A DNA stretch of 64,000 nucleotides from positions 1 through 64,000 of the forward strand of contig JAHHQL010000005.1 of NCBI GenBank assembly GCA_020026415.1, read 5' to 3'. Numbering within the stretch: the first letter of the stretch is position 1; every line of letters begins with the position of its first letter. The DNA comes from Alistipes sp. (GTDB lineage Bacteria > Bacteroidota > Bacteroidia > Bacteroidales > Rikenellaceae). Below are positions 33,389 to 41,829 of this stretch, in pieces. The position numbers and the translations under genes are program-made. The notes beneath the pieces were generated by a model. It was not told where the DNA came from. It made no database searches and saw nothing but the letters and a program-made list of their open reading frames with translations.

Positions 33389-33861
33389 TATTCGTGGTGG
33401 TAGGGTTCGTTGTTGAGGATGGTGAAGGCGCGGTAGAGTTGTTCGGCGAAGATGGCGCGGACGATCTGATGGGAGAAGGTCATCTGCGAGAGCGACAATT
33501 TGGCATTGGCACGTTTATAAACCTCCTCCGAAAATCCGTAAGGGCCTCCGATGACCAGCACCAGACGCTTCATGCCGCTGTTCATGCGCTTCTGCATCCA
33601 TTCGGCAAATTCGACGGAACGAAATTCGCGGCCGTGCTCGTCCAGCAGGGCGACAAAATCCCCGTCGGACAACTGTCCGAGGATCAGATCACCTTCGGCC
33701 GTCCGTTGTTGGGCTTCGGTGAGTTTCTTGGTGTTCTTCAGATCGGGAATGACCGTAAGGTTGAACTTGCAGTAGAAGTTGATGCGCTTGGCGTACATAT
33801 CGACCAGCGACGCCACTTCCTTCAGATCGGTTTTCCCGATGACAATCAGTTCGATGACCAT
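33388..33861 (-). CDS. rlmH: 23S rRNA (pseudouridine-1915-N3)-methyltransferase RlmH
   Basis: This 157-residue SPOUT methyltransferase methylates a pseudouridine in helix 69 of 23S rRNA in the assembled ribosome. The knotted AdoMet site shows in 'LVLVIGGPYGFSEEVYKRA' and the C-terminal 'LSLSQMTFSHQIVRAIFAEQLYRAFTILNNEPYHHE' block, which is nearly diagnostic. Length is normal for the family. It lies twelve bases after the GH2-like gene and overlaps the LuxR-type gene by one base. Confidence 0.97.
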   Translation of the reverse strand: MVIELIVIGKTDLKEVASLVDMYAKRINFYCKFNLTVIPDLKNTKKLTEAQQRTAEGDLILGQLSDGDFVALLDEHGREFRSVEFAEWMQKRMNSGMKRLVLVIGGPYGFSEEVYKRANAKLSLSQMTFSHQIVRAIFAEQLYRAFTILNNEPYHHE

Positions 33862-33873
33862 GTTCCGAGCGAA

Positions 33874-35172
33874 TTACAGGTCGGAATCCCATTCGCCGTC
33901 GGCATCCGTGTAGATCACGGGGCGGAACTTCTCGACCGATTTCAGCCATTCGTAAGCCTTGTACATGTTGTAGCCGTTGCCCGATGGAGCCCCAAGCGAG
34001 TAGGCGATGACACAGACATGGTTGCGCGATCGGTAGTACATGGCTTTGACGCGCTCGACAAATTCATCGACCAATTCGGGATCGTTCGACGGCGTACCGC
34101 CCACGGTGCGGTCGTTGCGTTTGTCCGCAATCGAGATGTCGGCCTGATCAATCACATAGAGCCCCAATTCGTCACATAACGCATAGAACCATTCGGGTTG
34201 CGGATAGTCGGGCGTGATGGTGTTGATGCCCTGCTTTTTGAGGGTCTTGAGTTTTAATGTGGTCGTTGCGCGGTCGGTGGCGTTGCAGACGGCTTTTTTG
34301 AGTACGAGTTCCTCGCCGAAACGTGTGATCCTGCCGTCGGTAAATTCCGTTTTGCCGAAACCGAGGTTGAAGGGCATGTATTCCTTGTAGGTGCCTTCGC
34401 GATTGACGAAAAGCATCGCCTTGTAAAGTCCGGGGTTGGTTCTGCCCGCCATCCATTTGTGGTTGTACGATCCATAGACAAAGGTTTTGAAACGAATCGT
34501 GTCGATGCTTTTCGGTGCGACTACTTTCGTGAGGTTGTTGTGATCGACCAACTTGCCCGCAGGGTCATACAGGTCGAAATGCACGCGCACGGGTTCGGGT
34601 GTGGTGTAGGCGTTGCGCACCACGGCGTTGATCTTCATGATGCCGAAATTGCGGCCTTCGGGATCGGGTATGATCTCCGCCTCGTAATCCACGACGGCGC
34701 GGTGATCCTGCGCATAGAGGTAACTGTTCTCGAAATCCTTACCTGCGGGGCAGTGGGGACTCAACATGCGTCTGCCCGCATCGACAAACTCCAGACGGAT
34801 CTCGTTCAGGCCGTTTTTAAGGGCGCGGGTGATGCGAAAATCGGCGGCCGTCGTCAGATCCTCCACCGTGGCGACTTTCTGTCCGTTTACCGTAAGGCAA
34901 TACATTGCGGGAACATTTTCCAGATGAAGATATACATCGCCGGAGAACCATTTCAGGGGCAGTTCGAGCGACTGTGCCGCACCCTGTCTTGTGGCGGTGG
35001 GGCGGAACGAGATCTTGAGGTCGGAATCGTCTTTTGCGTGTTTTACGGCCTCCGCCCGGTTCGAGTAGGGCGTAACTTCGGTGCGGAAAATACGCCCCGG
35101 ATTCTGGGCGCGGCCTGCCGAAAGGGCAAGCGAGAATATGGTGAGCAGCAATATGCGTTTTAATCGTGACAT
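33874..35172 (-). CDS. Secreted GH2-like protein lacking the acid/base Glu (pseudo-glycosidase)
   Basis: ATG 35172 (MSRLKRILLLT) gives a signal peptide cut near GRA/QN. The 432-residue protein follows glycoside hydrolase family 2: jelly-roll sugar-binding part (about 30-165), immunoglobulin-like part (about 165-270) and a TIM-barrel start ('LKKQGINTITPDYPQPEWFYALCDELGLYVIDQADI'). At residues 393-401 it reads SLGAPSGNG where family members have SLGNExGNG, so Asn-Glu, including the catalytic acid/base, is Ala395-Pro396. It also ends some 100 residues or more before the nucleophile Glu would come. It is thus a non-catalytic, perhaps sugar-binding, relative or a 3'-truncated gene. Confidence 0.8.
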   Translation of the reverse strand: MSRLKRILLLTIFSLALSAGRAQNPGRIFRTEVTPYSNRAEAVKHAKDDSDLKISFRPTATRQGAAQSLELPLKWFSGDVYLHLENVPAMYCLTVNGQKVATVEDLTTAADFRITRALKNGLNEIRLEFVDAGRRMLSPHCPAGKDFENSYLYAQDHRAVVDYEAEIIPDPEGRNFGIMKINAVVRNAYTTPEPVRVHFDLYDPAGKLVDHNNLTKVVAPKSIDTIRFKTFVYGSYNHKWMAGRTNPGLYKAMLFVNREGTYKEYMPFNLGFGKTEFTDGRITRFGEELVLKKAVCNATDRATTTLKLKTLKKQGINTITPDYPQPEWFYALCDELGLYVIDQADISIADKRNDRTVGGTPSNDPELVDEFVERVKAMYYRSRNHVCVIAYSLGAPSGNGYNMYKAYEWLKSVEKFRPVIYTDADGEWDSDL

Positions 35173-35214
35173 AATGTTTTGTCTCTTACTTGATACAAGG
35201 GTGTGATTTGAGGA

Positions 35215-35222
35215 CAAAGGTA
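35215..35222 (-). promoter_or_regulatory. -7 element TACCTTTG (minus) for the GH2-like - rlmH - luxR unit
   Basis: CAAAGGTA on the plus strand, 42 bases before ATG 35172, back to back with the asnS promoter. Confidence 0.7.
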
Positions 35223-35253
35223 CTTTTTATTTTGAAGAATCGCAAATAAATCA

Positions 35254-35261
35254 TACCTTTG
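35254..35261 (+). promoter_or_regulatory. -7 element TACCTTTG with -33 TTTG for asnS
   Basis: A perfect TAnnTTTG; TTTG at 35231-35234 stands 19 bases upstream, the classic Bacteroidota spacing. The start codon is 45 bases downstream. Confidence 0.8.
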
Positions 35262-35305
35262 TAAATTCAAAGTTTACAACAGGACAACAAGACAAATAAG
35301 AATAT

Positions 35306-36694
35306 ATGAAAACGCAAAGAATCGTTGAGATTTTGAAGTCGGGAGCAGTCGATACCGACATCGTTGTCAAGGGTTGGGTACGAACCAAGCGCGGCAACAA
35401 AAATGTGGCTTTCATTGCCATGAATGACGGATCGTGTGTTGCCAACATCCAAGTGGTTGTCGATAAACAGCAGATCACCGAAGATGAACTCAAGCCCATC
35501 ACCACGGGTGCCTGTATCCGGGTGGACGGCCGTTTGGTGGCATCGCCCGGTTCGGGACAGGGCGTCGAGGTTCAGGCCTCGAAAATCGAGGTTTACGGCA
35601 CGGCCGATCCCGATACCTATCCCCTTCAGAAGAAGGGGCACTCGCTGGAGTTCCTGCGTGACATCGCTTACCTGCGTCCGCGTACCAATACGTTTGGTGC
35701 GGTGCTCCGTATCCGTCACGCCATGGCCTACGCCATCCACGAGTATTTCAACAAAAACGGATTCTACTATTTCCACACACCGCTGATCACGGCATCGGAC
35801 TGCGAGGGTGCGGGTGCCATGTTTCAGGTGACGACGCTCGATCTGAACAATCTTCCCAAGAGAGAGGACGGCAGGGTCGATTACTCGCAGGATTTCTTCG
35901 GCAAGTCGTGCAACCTGACCGTTTCGGGTCAGTTGGAGGGTGAGTTGGGTGCCTTGTCGCTGGGTCGTATCTATACGTTCGGCCCGACGTTCCGCGCCGA
36001 AAATTCCAACACGCCGCGCCATGCTTCGGAGTTCTGGATGATCGAGCCGGAGGCTGCATTCTATGAGTTGGAGGACAACATGGAGTTGGCCGAGGACTTC
36101 CTGAAATATCTGATCCGGTACGCATTGGACAACTGCATGGAGGATCTCGAATTTATGAACAAGATGTGGGATCCCGAATTGCTCGACCGCCTGCGTTTTG
36201 TCGTAGCCAACGATTTCAAGCGTCTGGACTATACCGAGGGTATCGAAATCCTGAAGGCTTCGGGGCGTAAGTTCGAGTTCCCGTGCGATTGGGGTTGCGA
36301 CCTCCAGTCGGAGCACGAGCGTTACCTCGTCGAGGAGCACTTCAAACGCCCCGTCATCCTGATCAACTACCCGAAAGAGATCAAAGCCTTCTACATGAAG
36401 CAGAACGAGGACGGCAAGACGGTTCGCGCCATGGATGTCCTGTTCCCGAAGATCGGCGAAATTATCGGCGGTTCGGAGCGTGAGGCAGATTACGGCAAAC
36501 TCGTTACACGTGTCAAAGAACTGGGTATGAACGAGCAGGACGTATGGTGGTATTTGGACACGCGCCGCTGGGGTTCGGCTCCTCACTCCGGTTTCGGATT
36601 GGGCTTCGAGCGTCTTCTGATGTTTGTGACGGGTATGACCAACATCCGCGATGTGATTCCCTTCCCGCGCACGCCGCAGCACGCCGATTTCTGA
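35306..36694 (+). CDS. asnS: Asparagine-tRNA ligase
   Basis: This 462-residue class II synthetase charges tRNA-Asn. It has the OB-fold anticodon domain (about 15-105: 'VKGWVRTKRGNKNVAFIAMNDGSC') and the catalytic core with motif 2 'FGPTFRAENSNTPRHASEFWMIEPE' and motif 3 'GFGLGFERLLMFVTGMTNIRDVIPFPRTP'. The Asn-type features and length are normal. It has its own promoter and a strong terminator at 36716-36775. Confidence 0.98.
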   Translation: MKTQRIVEILKSGAVDTDIVVKGWVRTKRGNKNVAFIAMNDGSCVANIQVVVDKQQITEDELKPITTGACIRVDGRLVASPGSGQGVEVQASKIEVYGTADPDTYPLQKKGHSLEFLRDIAYLRPRTNTFGAVLRIRHAMAYAIHEYFNKNGFYYFHTPLITASDCEGAGAMFQVTTLDLNNLPKREDGRVDYSQDFFGKSCNLTVSGQLEGELGALSLGRIYTFGPTFRAENSNTPRHASEFWMIEPEAAFYELEDNMELAEDFLKYLIRYALDNCMEDLEFMNKMWDPELLDRLRFVVANDFKRLDYTEGIEILKASGRKFEFPCDWGCDLQSEHERYLVEEHFKRPVILINYPKEIKAFYMKQNEDGKTVRAMDVLFPKIGEIIGGSEREADYGKLVTRVKELGMNEQDVWWYLDTRRWGSAPHSGFGLGFERLLMFVTGMTNIRDVIPFPRTPQHADF

Positions 36695-36715
36695 TCGGAG
36701 GGCGATTCCTGCCAT

Positions 36716-36775
36716 TGAGGGTCGGACGGATCGGGCATGCGTGCCGGCTCCACGACCCTCATTTTATTTTTTTTA
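36716..36775 (+). terminator. Terminator between asnS and rpoN
   Basis: TGAGGGTCG (36716-36724) pairs with CGACCCTCA (36753-36761), with GGGCATGCGTGCC folding inside, followed by TTTTATTTTTTTT. Confidence 0.85.
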
Positions 36776-36819
36776 ATGGAGATCTTCGTCCGAGGAGATC
36801 TTGAAAAGATATTGAAGAT

Positions 36820-38253
36820 ATGGCTGTTAGTCAGAAGCAGGTACTTTCGCTGCAACAAAAACTCTCACCGCAACAGATCCAGATGATCAAGTTGCTGGAA
36901 CTTCCCACCGTGCAATTGGAACAGCGCATCAAGCAGGAGATCGAAGACAATATTGTGCTTGAGGAGGACGAACGGGTGAAGGATGATGCGGAAAATCCAG
37001 AAGAGGAACCCCGCGAAATTTCCGTGGAGGAGTATTTGAAGGAGGACGAGACTCCCTCTTACAAGAGCCGTGTCAATAACTACTCGAAGGACGACAAACA
37101 ACGTCCCGTGGTTCTCACGGAGGGGCGCAGTTTGCGGGATTATCTTTTGGAGCAATTGCGTTTCCGTAACTTGAGCGAGAAGGATATGCGTCTTGCCACC
37201 TATCTTGTCGGCAGTCTGGATGATGACGGCTACCTGCGTCGTGACCTGCAATCCGTGTCGGACGATCTGGCTTTCACGGTCGGAGTGGAGGTGTCGGTCG
37301 GAGAATTGGAACGCATCCTTAAACTCATCAACGAACTGGAACCCGTCGGGGTGGGTGCGCGCGATTTGCAGGAGTGTCTTCTGCTTCAGATGAGCCGCAT
37401 TGCGGACAAAACGCCCGCACAGGAACATGCCCGGAAGATCTTGGAGGATTATTTCGACGATTTCGCCAAGAAGCACTACGAGAAACTCATGTCGCGGATG
37501 CAACTTTCCGAGGATGAATTTCGAGAGGCAATCGACGAGATCTGCCGTCTCTCGCCCAAACCCGGCAACCTCTACTCCGAGGGCGGAACGGACACCACGC
37601 CTTATATCATTCCCGACTTCATCCTCGATTATCAGGAGGGGCAGTTCTCGCTTTCGATAAATTCCTGTAATATTCCTGAGGTGCGCATCAGTCCCCGCTA
37701 TAAGGAGATGTTGCGCCGTATGGTCACACCCGACGGTAAGGTGCGCGAGGAGGATCGCAAGACCCTGCAATTCGTCAAAGGAAAGATCGACTCGGCCAAA
37801 TGGTTTATTTCGGCGATCCGACAACGCCACGACACGCTGCTGCGTACGATGCAGACCATTCTGGACTATCAGCGCGAATACTTCAAGGACGGCGACCGCT
37901 CGAAACTCCGCCCGATGATCCTCAAGGACATTGCCGACCGCACGAACCTCGATGTTTCGACCATCTCGCGCGTGGTGAACAGCAAATACGTGCAGACGCA
38001 GTTCGGCATCATTTTGCTGAAATCGCTCTTTTCGGAGGCGATGCAGACCGACGACGGCGAGGAGGTATCGAGCTACGAAATTAAAAATCTGCTGGAGAAA
38101 TGCGTGTCGGAGGAGGATAAACGCCACCCGATGACCGACGAGCAACTGATGGCTTATCTGAACGACAAGGGCTACCGCATTGCCCGCCGTACGGTGGCCA
38201 AGTATCGTGAGATGCTGAACATCCCCGTGGCACGCCTGCGTAAAGAAATCTGA
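36820..38253 (+). CDS. rpoN: RNA polymerase sigma-54 factor
   Basis: This 477-residue sigma factor directs RNA polymerase to -24/-12 promoters that need an enhancer-binding ATPase. Region I is Gln/Leu-rich ('QVLSLQQKLSPQQIQMIKLLELPTVQL'), an acidic linker follows (about 45-75), then the core-binding domain and the C-terminal DNA-binding domain with the RpoN box 'ARRTVAKYREMLNIPVARLR'. It is complete. No activator gene lies in the window, but a sigma-54-like sequence precedes hsp20 at 25263. The PAP2-like gene follows after eight bases. Confidence 0.98.
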   Translation: MAVSQKQVLSLQQKLSPQQIQMIKLLELPTVQLEQRIKQEIEDNIVLEEDERVKDDAENPEEEPREISVEEYLKEDETPSYKSRVNNYSKDDKQRPVVLTEGRSLRDYLLEQLRFRNLSEKDMRLATYLVGSLDDDGYLRRDLQSVSDDLAFTVGVEVSVGELERILKLINELEPVGVGARDLQECLLLQMSRIADKTPAQEHARKILEDYFDDFAKKHYEKLMSRMQLSEDEFREAIDEICRLSPKPGNLYSEGGTDTTPYIIPDFILDYQEGQFSLSINSCNIPEVRISPRYKEMLRRMVTPDGKVREEDRKTLQFVKGKIDSAKWFISAIRQRHDTLLRTMQTILDYQREYFKDGDRSKLRPMILKDIADRTNLDVSTISRVVNSKYVQTQFGIILLKSLFSEAMQTDDGEEVSSYEIKNLLEKCVSEEDKRHPMTDEQLMAYLNDKGYRIARRTVAKYREMLNIPVARLRKEI

Positions 38254-38261
38254 TTGAAACG

Positions 38262-38870
38262 ATGAATCCCGAAAAACTGGCTCATGGCATTTCGTGGGTG
38301 TTTCACCCTTTTTTGCTGCCGCTTTACTTTTTGCTTGTTCTTTTGACCTGCACGGTCTTCTCGCTCTATCCGTGGAGTGTGAAGTTCTATTTTCTGTGGG
38401 TCGTGGTGCTTTATACGATGCTCATTCCCGTTCTGGCACTTGTCGTGCTGCGTAAGGCGGGTATGCTCTCGGATTACCGCATCGACATCCGCCGCGAGCG
38501 GATCATCCCGCTTTTGGTGGGGACGGTGTGCTATATCCTGTGCGCCATCACCATCGCCCGAATCCCGTCGGCACTGGTCTTCCGCAAATTCATGATCGCG
38601 GCGGCGGTCTGCGAATTGGTCAGCCTCGTGGTCTCGACCCGTTGGAAAATCAGCCTCCACATGACGGGTATGGGGGCATTTATCGCCCTCTTGTCCCTGC
38701 TGAACATTGTCGATATGGCGAACCTGCTGTGGCCGCTGGTTGTGGCGGTGCTGGCTGCGGGCATGCTGGCTTCGGCACGCCTCTATCTGGGTTGCCATAC
38801 GCCCGTGCAGATCATGGCCGGATTTTGTAGCGGATTTGTGGTTTCGGCATTCGTGATATTGTTCATTTAG
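38262..38870 (+). CDS. PAP2-superfamily-like membrane protein
   Basis: This 202-residue protein consists of about six membrane helices. Weak PAP2 phosphatase marks are present: 'ISLHMTG' in the place of the PSGH motif and 'ARLYLGCHTPVQIMAG' in the place of SRxxxxxHxxxD, with the catalytic His kept but the final Asp replaced by Gln. It may dephosphorylate a lipid pyrophosphate such as undecaprenyl-PP, or be an inactive relative. It is co-transcribed with rpoN. Confidence 0.65.
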   Translation: MNPEKLAHGISWVFHPFLLPLYFLLVLLTCTVFSLYPWSVKFYFLWVVVLYTMLIPVLALVVLRKAGMLSDYRIDIRRERIIPLLVGTVCYILCAITIARIPSALVFRKFMIAAAVCELVSLVVSTRWKISLHMTGMGAFIALLSLLNIVDMANLLWPLVVAVLAAGMLASARLYLGCHTPVQIMAGFCSGFVVSAFVILFI

Positions 38871-38893
38871 AATCCTTGAATTGAAATCCCGTG

Positions 38894-38929
38894 CGCCCCG
38901 CATTGCCAGAGAGCATTGCGGGGCGTTTC
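38894..38929 (+). terminator. Hairpin ending the rpoN operon
   Basis: CGCCCCGCA pairs with TGCGGGGCG around a 14-base loop; only TTTCC follows, so termination strength is uncertain. Confidence 0.6.
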
Positions 38930-38977
38930 CGTATGTGCTTTTTGCGGGAAAAACGGGGCGGAATCAAAAAAAAATGC

Positions 38978-38985
38978 TATTTTTG
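38978..38985 (+). promoter_or_regulatory. -7 element TATTTTTG for the MazG-OPT-pepT-nadE run
   Basis: Perfect TAnnTTTG, 42 bases before ATG 39028. Confidence 0.7.
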
Positions 38986-39027
38986 TACGATATAAAAAAT
39001 CTGAAATAAAACTTAAAATCCAAAAGT

Positions 39028-39354
39028 ATGACACTCAACGAATATCAACAGCACGCATTGGAAACCGCAATCTATCCCGAAGAGAGCCGTATCGTATATC
39101 CCACTTTGGGATTGACGGGCGAGGCCGGCGAGGTTGCCGACAAGGTCAAGAAGGTGATCCGCGATGCGGGCAACAACTTCACCGACGAGAAGAAATGCGA
39201 AATCATGAAGGAGATCGGCGATGTGCTGTGGTATTGCGCCACCTTGTCGCACGATTTGGGTTATGATCTTGAAGAGGTGGCTCGTACCAATGTCGAGAAA
39301 CTCCATTCGCGTATGGAGCGTAACCACATCCACGGCAGCGGCGACAACCGCTAA
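39028..39354 (+). CDS. MazG-like nucleotide pyrophosphohydrolase
   Basis: The 108-residue all-alpha protein has the single MazG domain: 'GLTGEAGEVADKVKKVIRD' and 'EIMKEIGDVLWYCATLSHDLG' supply the EExxE/ExxD-type magnesium ligands. Such small enzymes hydrolyse NTPs or dNTPs to the monophosphate and pyrophosphate in the cytosol, cleaning the nucleotide pool. It opens a tightly spaced group of six genes. The exact substrate is unknown. Confidence 0.88.
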   Translation: MTLNEYQQHALETAIYPEESRIVYPTLGLTGEAGEVADKVKKVIRDAGNNFTDEKKCEIMKEIGDVLWYCATLSHDLGYDLEEVARTNVEKLHSRMERNHIHGSGDNR

Positions 39355-39366
39355 AAACAGATAAAG

Positions 39367-39771
39367 ATGGGCGATTATATTCTGAAAGAGATTGATAAGA
39401 TCGGAGTGCTGTTGCGCGGACTTCTGCGTAAACTGCAACTTTTGAAAAACAACCACGAGGAGGAGATCGGGGTGACGACCACCAAGGTTGAACTGGCCGA
39501 CAAACTCGGTGTGGATATGGATTCTCTGCTGGCGGAACCCGATTTCGTGGAGACGCTCGTCGAGGAACACGGATTCGATGCCCCGTCGCTCGAACTCTTT
39601 GCCGAGGTGCTGGCCGATTTGGCGTTTGCTGCCGACGAAAAGGACGACCAACGTCGTTTTGCGGCTGCGGCGTGCGAGATCTATAAGTATCAGGATGCCC
39701 ATAAGGCCGATTCGTCGTTCAACCGCTATTATATCCTCAAGCAACTTGCCCGTCTGGATTGCGAAAAGTAG
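39367..39771 (+). CDS. Conserved small protein of unknown function
   Basis: I do not recognise a named family in this 134-residue, acidic, mostly helical protein. An N-terminal amphipathic helix ('EIDKIGVLLRGLLRKLQLL') is followed by helices rich in Asp/Glu/Ala ('LELFAEVLADLAFAADEKDDQRRFAAAACEIYKYQDA') that could form a TPR-like pair. There is no signal peptide or membrane segment, so it is cytosolic. It lies 12 bases after the MazG gene and 29 before the oligopeptide transporter, in one transcript; codon usage is like its neighbours, so it is a real gene. Confidence 0.75.
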   Translation: MGDYILKEIDKIGVLLRGLLRKLQLLKNNHEEEIGVTTTKVELADKLGVDMDSLLAEPDFVETLVEEHGFDAPSLELFAEVLADLAFAADEKDDQRRFAAAACEIYKYQDAHKADSSFNRYYILKQLARLDCEK

Positions 39772-39800
39772 AACCTAAACCTAAAACACTACTATAAAAA

Positions 39801-41804
39801 ATGGAACAGAACAAGAATGTTTCCCTGCCCGAAAACGCCTACCGCGAACTCAAGCCGGGTGAGGAATACAAACCGTTGATGCCTGCATCGGCCAAACCCG
39901 TCGAGGTCACGCCTTACTCCGTGACGATGGGTGTCGTGATGGCGATTGTTTTCTCGGCTGCGGCCGCCTACCTCGGTCTGAAGGTGGGACAGGTCTTCGA
40001 GGCCGCCATTCCGATTGCCATCATTGCGGTCGGTATGGGCAACGTGCTCGGCAAGAAAAATATGCTGGGACAGAATGTCATCATCCAGTCGATCGGTGCA
40101 TCGTCGGGTGTGATCGTGGCGGGAGCCATCTTCACCCTGCCCGCACTCTACATCCTGAAAATCGACATCAACTTCTATCAGGTATTCCTCTCGTCACTCT
40201 TGGGAGGCGTTTTGGGTATTATCCTCCTGATCCCGTTCCGTAAATATTTCGTCAAGGACATGCACGGCAAATACCCTTTCCCTGAGGCTACGGCCACGAC
40301 CGAGGTGCTCGTGTCGGGAGAGAAGGGCGGCAATCAGGCCAAATTGCTGGCCGTTGCAGGTCTTATGGGCGGTCTGTACGATTTTCTGGTCGGTACGTTC
40401 GGCCTTTGGACGGATACCGTCTCGACGACCATCTGCCGTATGGGTGCGATGGTTGCCGACAAGTTCAAATTCGTATTCAGCATCAATACTTCGGCGGCAG
40501 TGCTCGGTCTGGGATATATCATCGGTCTGAAATATGCGCTGATCATCACGGCAGGTTCGTGTGTCGTGTGGTTTCTGATCGTTCCCGTGGTGGGTTCGTT
40601 GGCCGAAAGCATCGACGCCGTTGCTCTGGTGAATATGCTGGGTGTGACAAACAAGTCGATCCTCGAAAATCCCGAGACGATTTTCTCTGCCGAAAATCTT
40701 TTCGCTTATATCGGCAAACCGATCGGTATCGGCGGTATTGCGATGGCCGGTCTGATCGGTATCGTGCGCCAGTCGTCGATCATACGTCAGGCGGTGGGTC
40801 TTGCCGTGTCGGAATTTGGCGGTAAGAACAAGAAAGAGGTAAGTTCGGAGCGTACGCAGCGCGATCTGAAGATGAAATACATCCTCATCCTGTTGGTGGC
40901 TACGCTCATCACGGTGTTCCTCTTCTTCCACTTCGGATTGCTCGGCGGTAACTGGATTCAGTCGATTACGGCGATTCTGATCGTCTTTGTGATCGCCTTC
41001 CTCTTTACGACGGTTGCGGCAAATGCCATTGCCATCGTGGGTTCGAACCCCGTGTCGGGTATGACCCTCATGACGCTGATCCTCTCGTCGCTGATCCTCG
41101 TGTCGATCGGTCTGAAGGGCAGCACGGGTATGGCTGCCGCACTGATCATCGGCGGTGTGGTTTGTACGGCCTTGTCGATGGCCGGAGGTTTCATCACCGA
41201 CCTCAAGATCGGTTACTGGCTGGGTACGACCCCGCAGAATCAGGAGCGTTGGAAGTTCCTCGGTACGTTTGTGGCTGCCGCAACGGTGGCAGGCGTGATG
41301 ATCGTGCTGAACAAGGCCTACGGATTCGAAGGCCCCAACTCGCTCGAAGCACCTCAGGCCAAGGCGATGGCAGCCGTCATCGAACCGTTGATGACGGGCG
41401 GTCAGACACCGTGGATCCTCTATATTTGCGGTGCGATCCTCGCACTCGTACTGACCTTCATCGGAGTTCCCGCCCTGCCGTTTGCACTGGGTATGTTCCT
41501 GCCGATGAAACTGAATGCTCCGCTGGTGGTCGGCGGTCTGGTGGCATGGTTCGTGTCGAGCCGCTCGAAGGATGCCGACCTGAACAAGGCGCGCATGGGT
41601 CGCGGTACGCTCATCGCATCGGGATTCATCGCAGGCGGTGCGTTGATGGGTGTCGTAAGTGCCATTCTGAAATTTGCAGGCGTATCGGTCGATATGGGTG
41701 CATGGACCTCGTCGAACGGAGCCATGTGGCTCGGTCTGGTGATGTACCTTGTGCTGATCACCTACATGATCTGTCATACGCTCCGCGCACGAAAAGACGA
41801 ATAA
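39801..41804 (+). CDS. Oligopeptide transporter, OPT family
   Basis: This 667-residue inner-membrane protein has about 14-16 hydrophobic helices and the OPT family start 'YSVTMGVVMAIVFSAAAAYLGLKVGQVFEAAIPIAIIAVGMG'. Motifs such as 'KYPFPEATATTEVLVSG', 'MGAMVADKF' and 'GSNPVSGMTLMTLI' are typical of the bacterial OPT branch, proton-driven importers of peptides. Peptidase T follows 25 bases later, which fits uptake of oligopeptides and their hydrolysis inside the cell. Confidence 0.93.
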   Translation: MEQNKNVSLPENAYRELKPGEEYKPLMPASAKPVEVTPYSVTMGVVMAIVFSAAAAYLGLKVGQVFEAAIPIAIIAVGMGNVLGKKNMLGQNVIIQSIGASSGVIVAGAIFTLPALYILKIDINFYQVFLSSLLGGVLGIILLIPFRKYFVKDMHGKYPFPEATATTEVLVSGEKGGNQAKLLAVAGLMGGLYDFLVGTFGLWTDTVSTTICRMGAMVADKFKFVFSINTSAAVLGLGYIIGLKYALIITAGSCVVWFLIVPVVGSLAESIDAVALVNMLGVTNKSILENPETIFSAENLFAYIGKPIGIGGIAMAGLIGIVRQSSIIRQAVGLAVSEFGGKNKKEVSSERTQRDLKMKYILILLVATLITVFLFFHFGLLGGNWIQSITAILIVFVIAFLFTTVAANAIAIVGSNPVSGMTLMTLILSSLILVSIGLKGSTGMAAALIIGGVVCTALSMAGGFITDLKIGYWLGTTPQNQERWKFLGTFVAAATVAGVMIVLNKAYGFEGPNSLEAPQAKAMAAVIEPLMTGGQTPWILYICGAILALVLTFIGVPALPFALGMFLPMKLNAPLVVGGLVAWFVSSRSKDADLNKARMGRGTLIASGFIAGGALMGVVSAILKFAGVSVDMGAWTSSNGAMWLGLVMYLVLITYMICHTLRARKDE

Positions 41805-41829
41805 ATCAACTACTAAAAAACTAAATACC

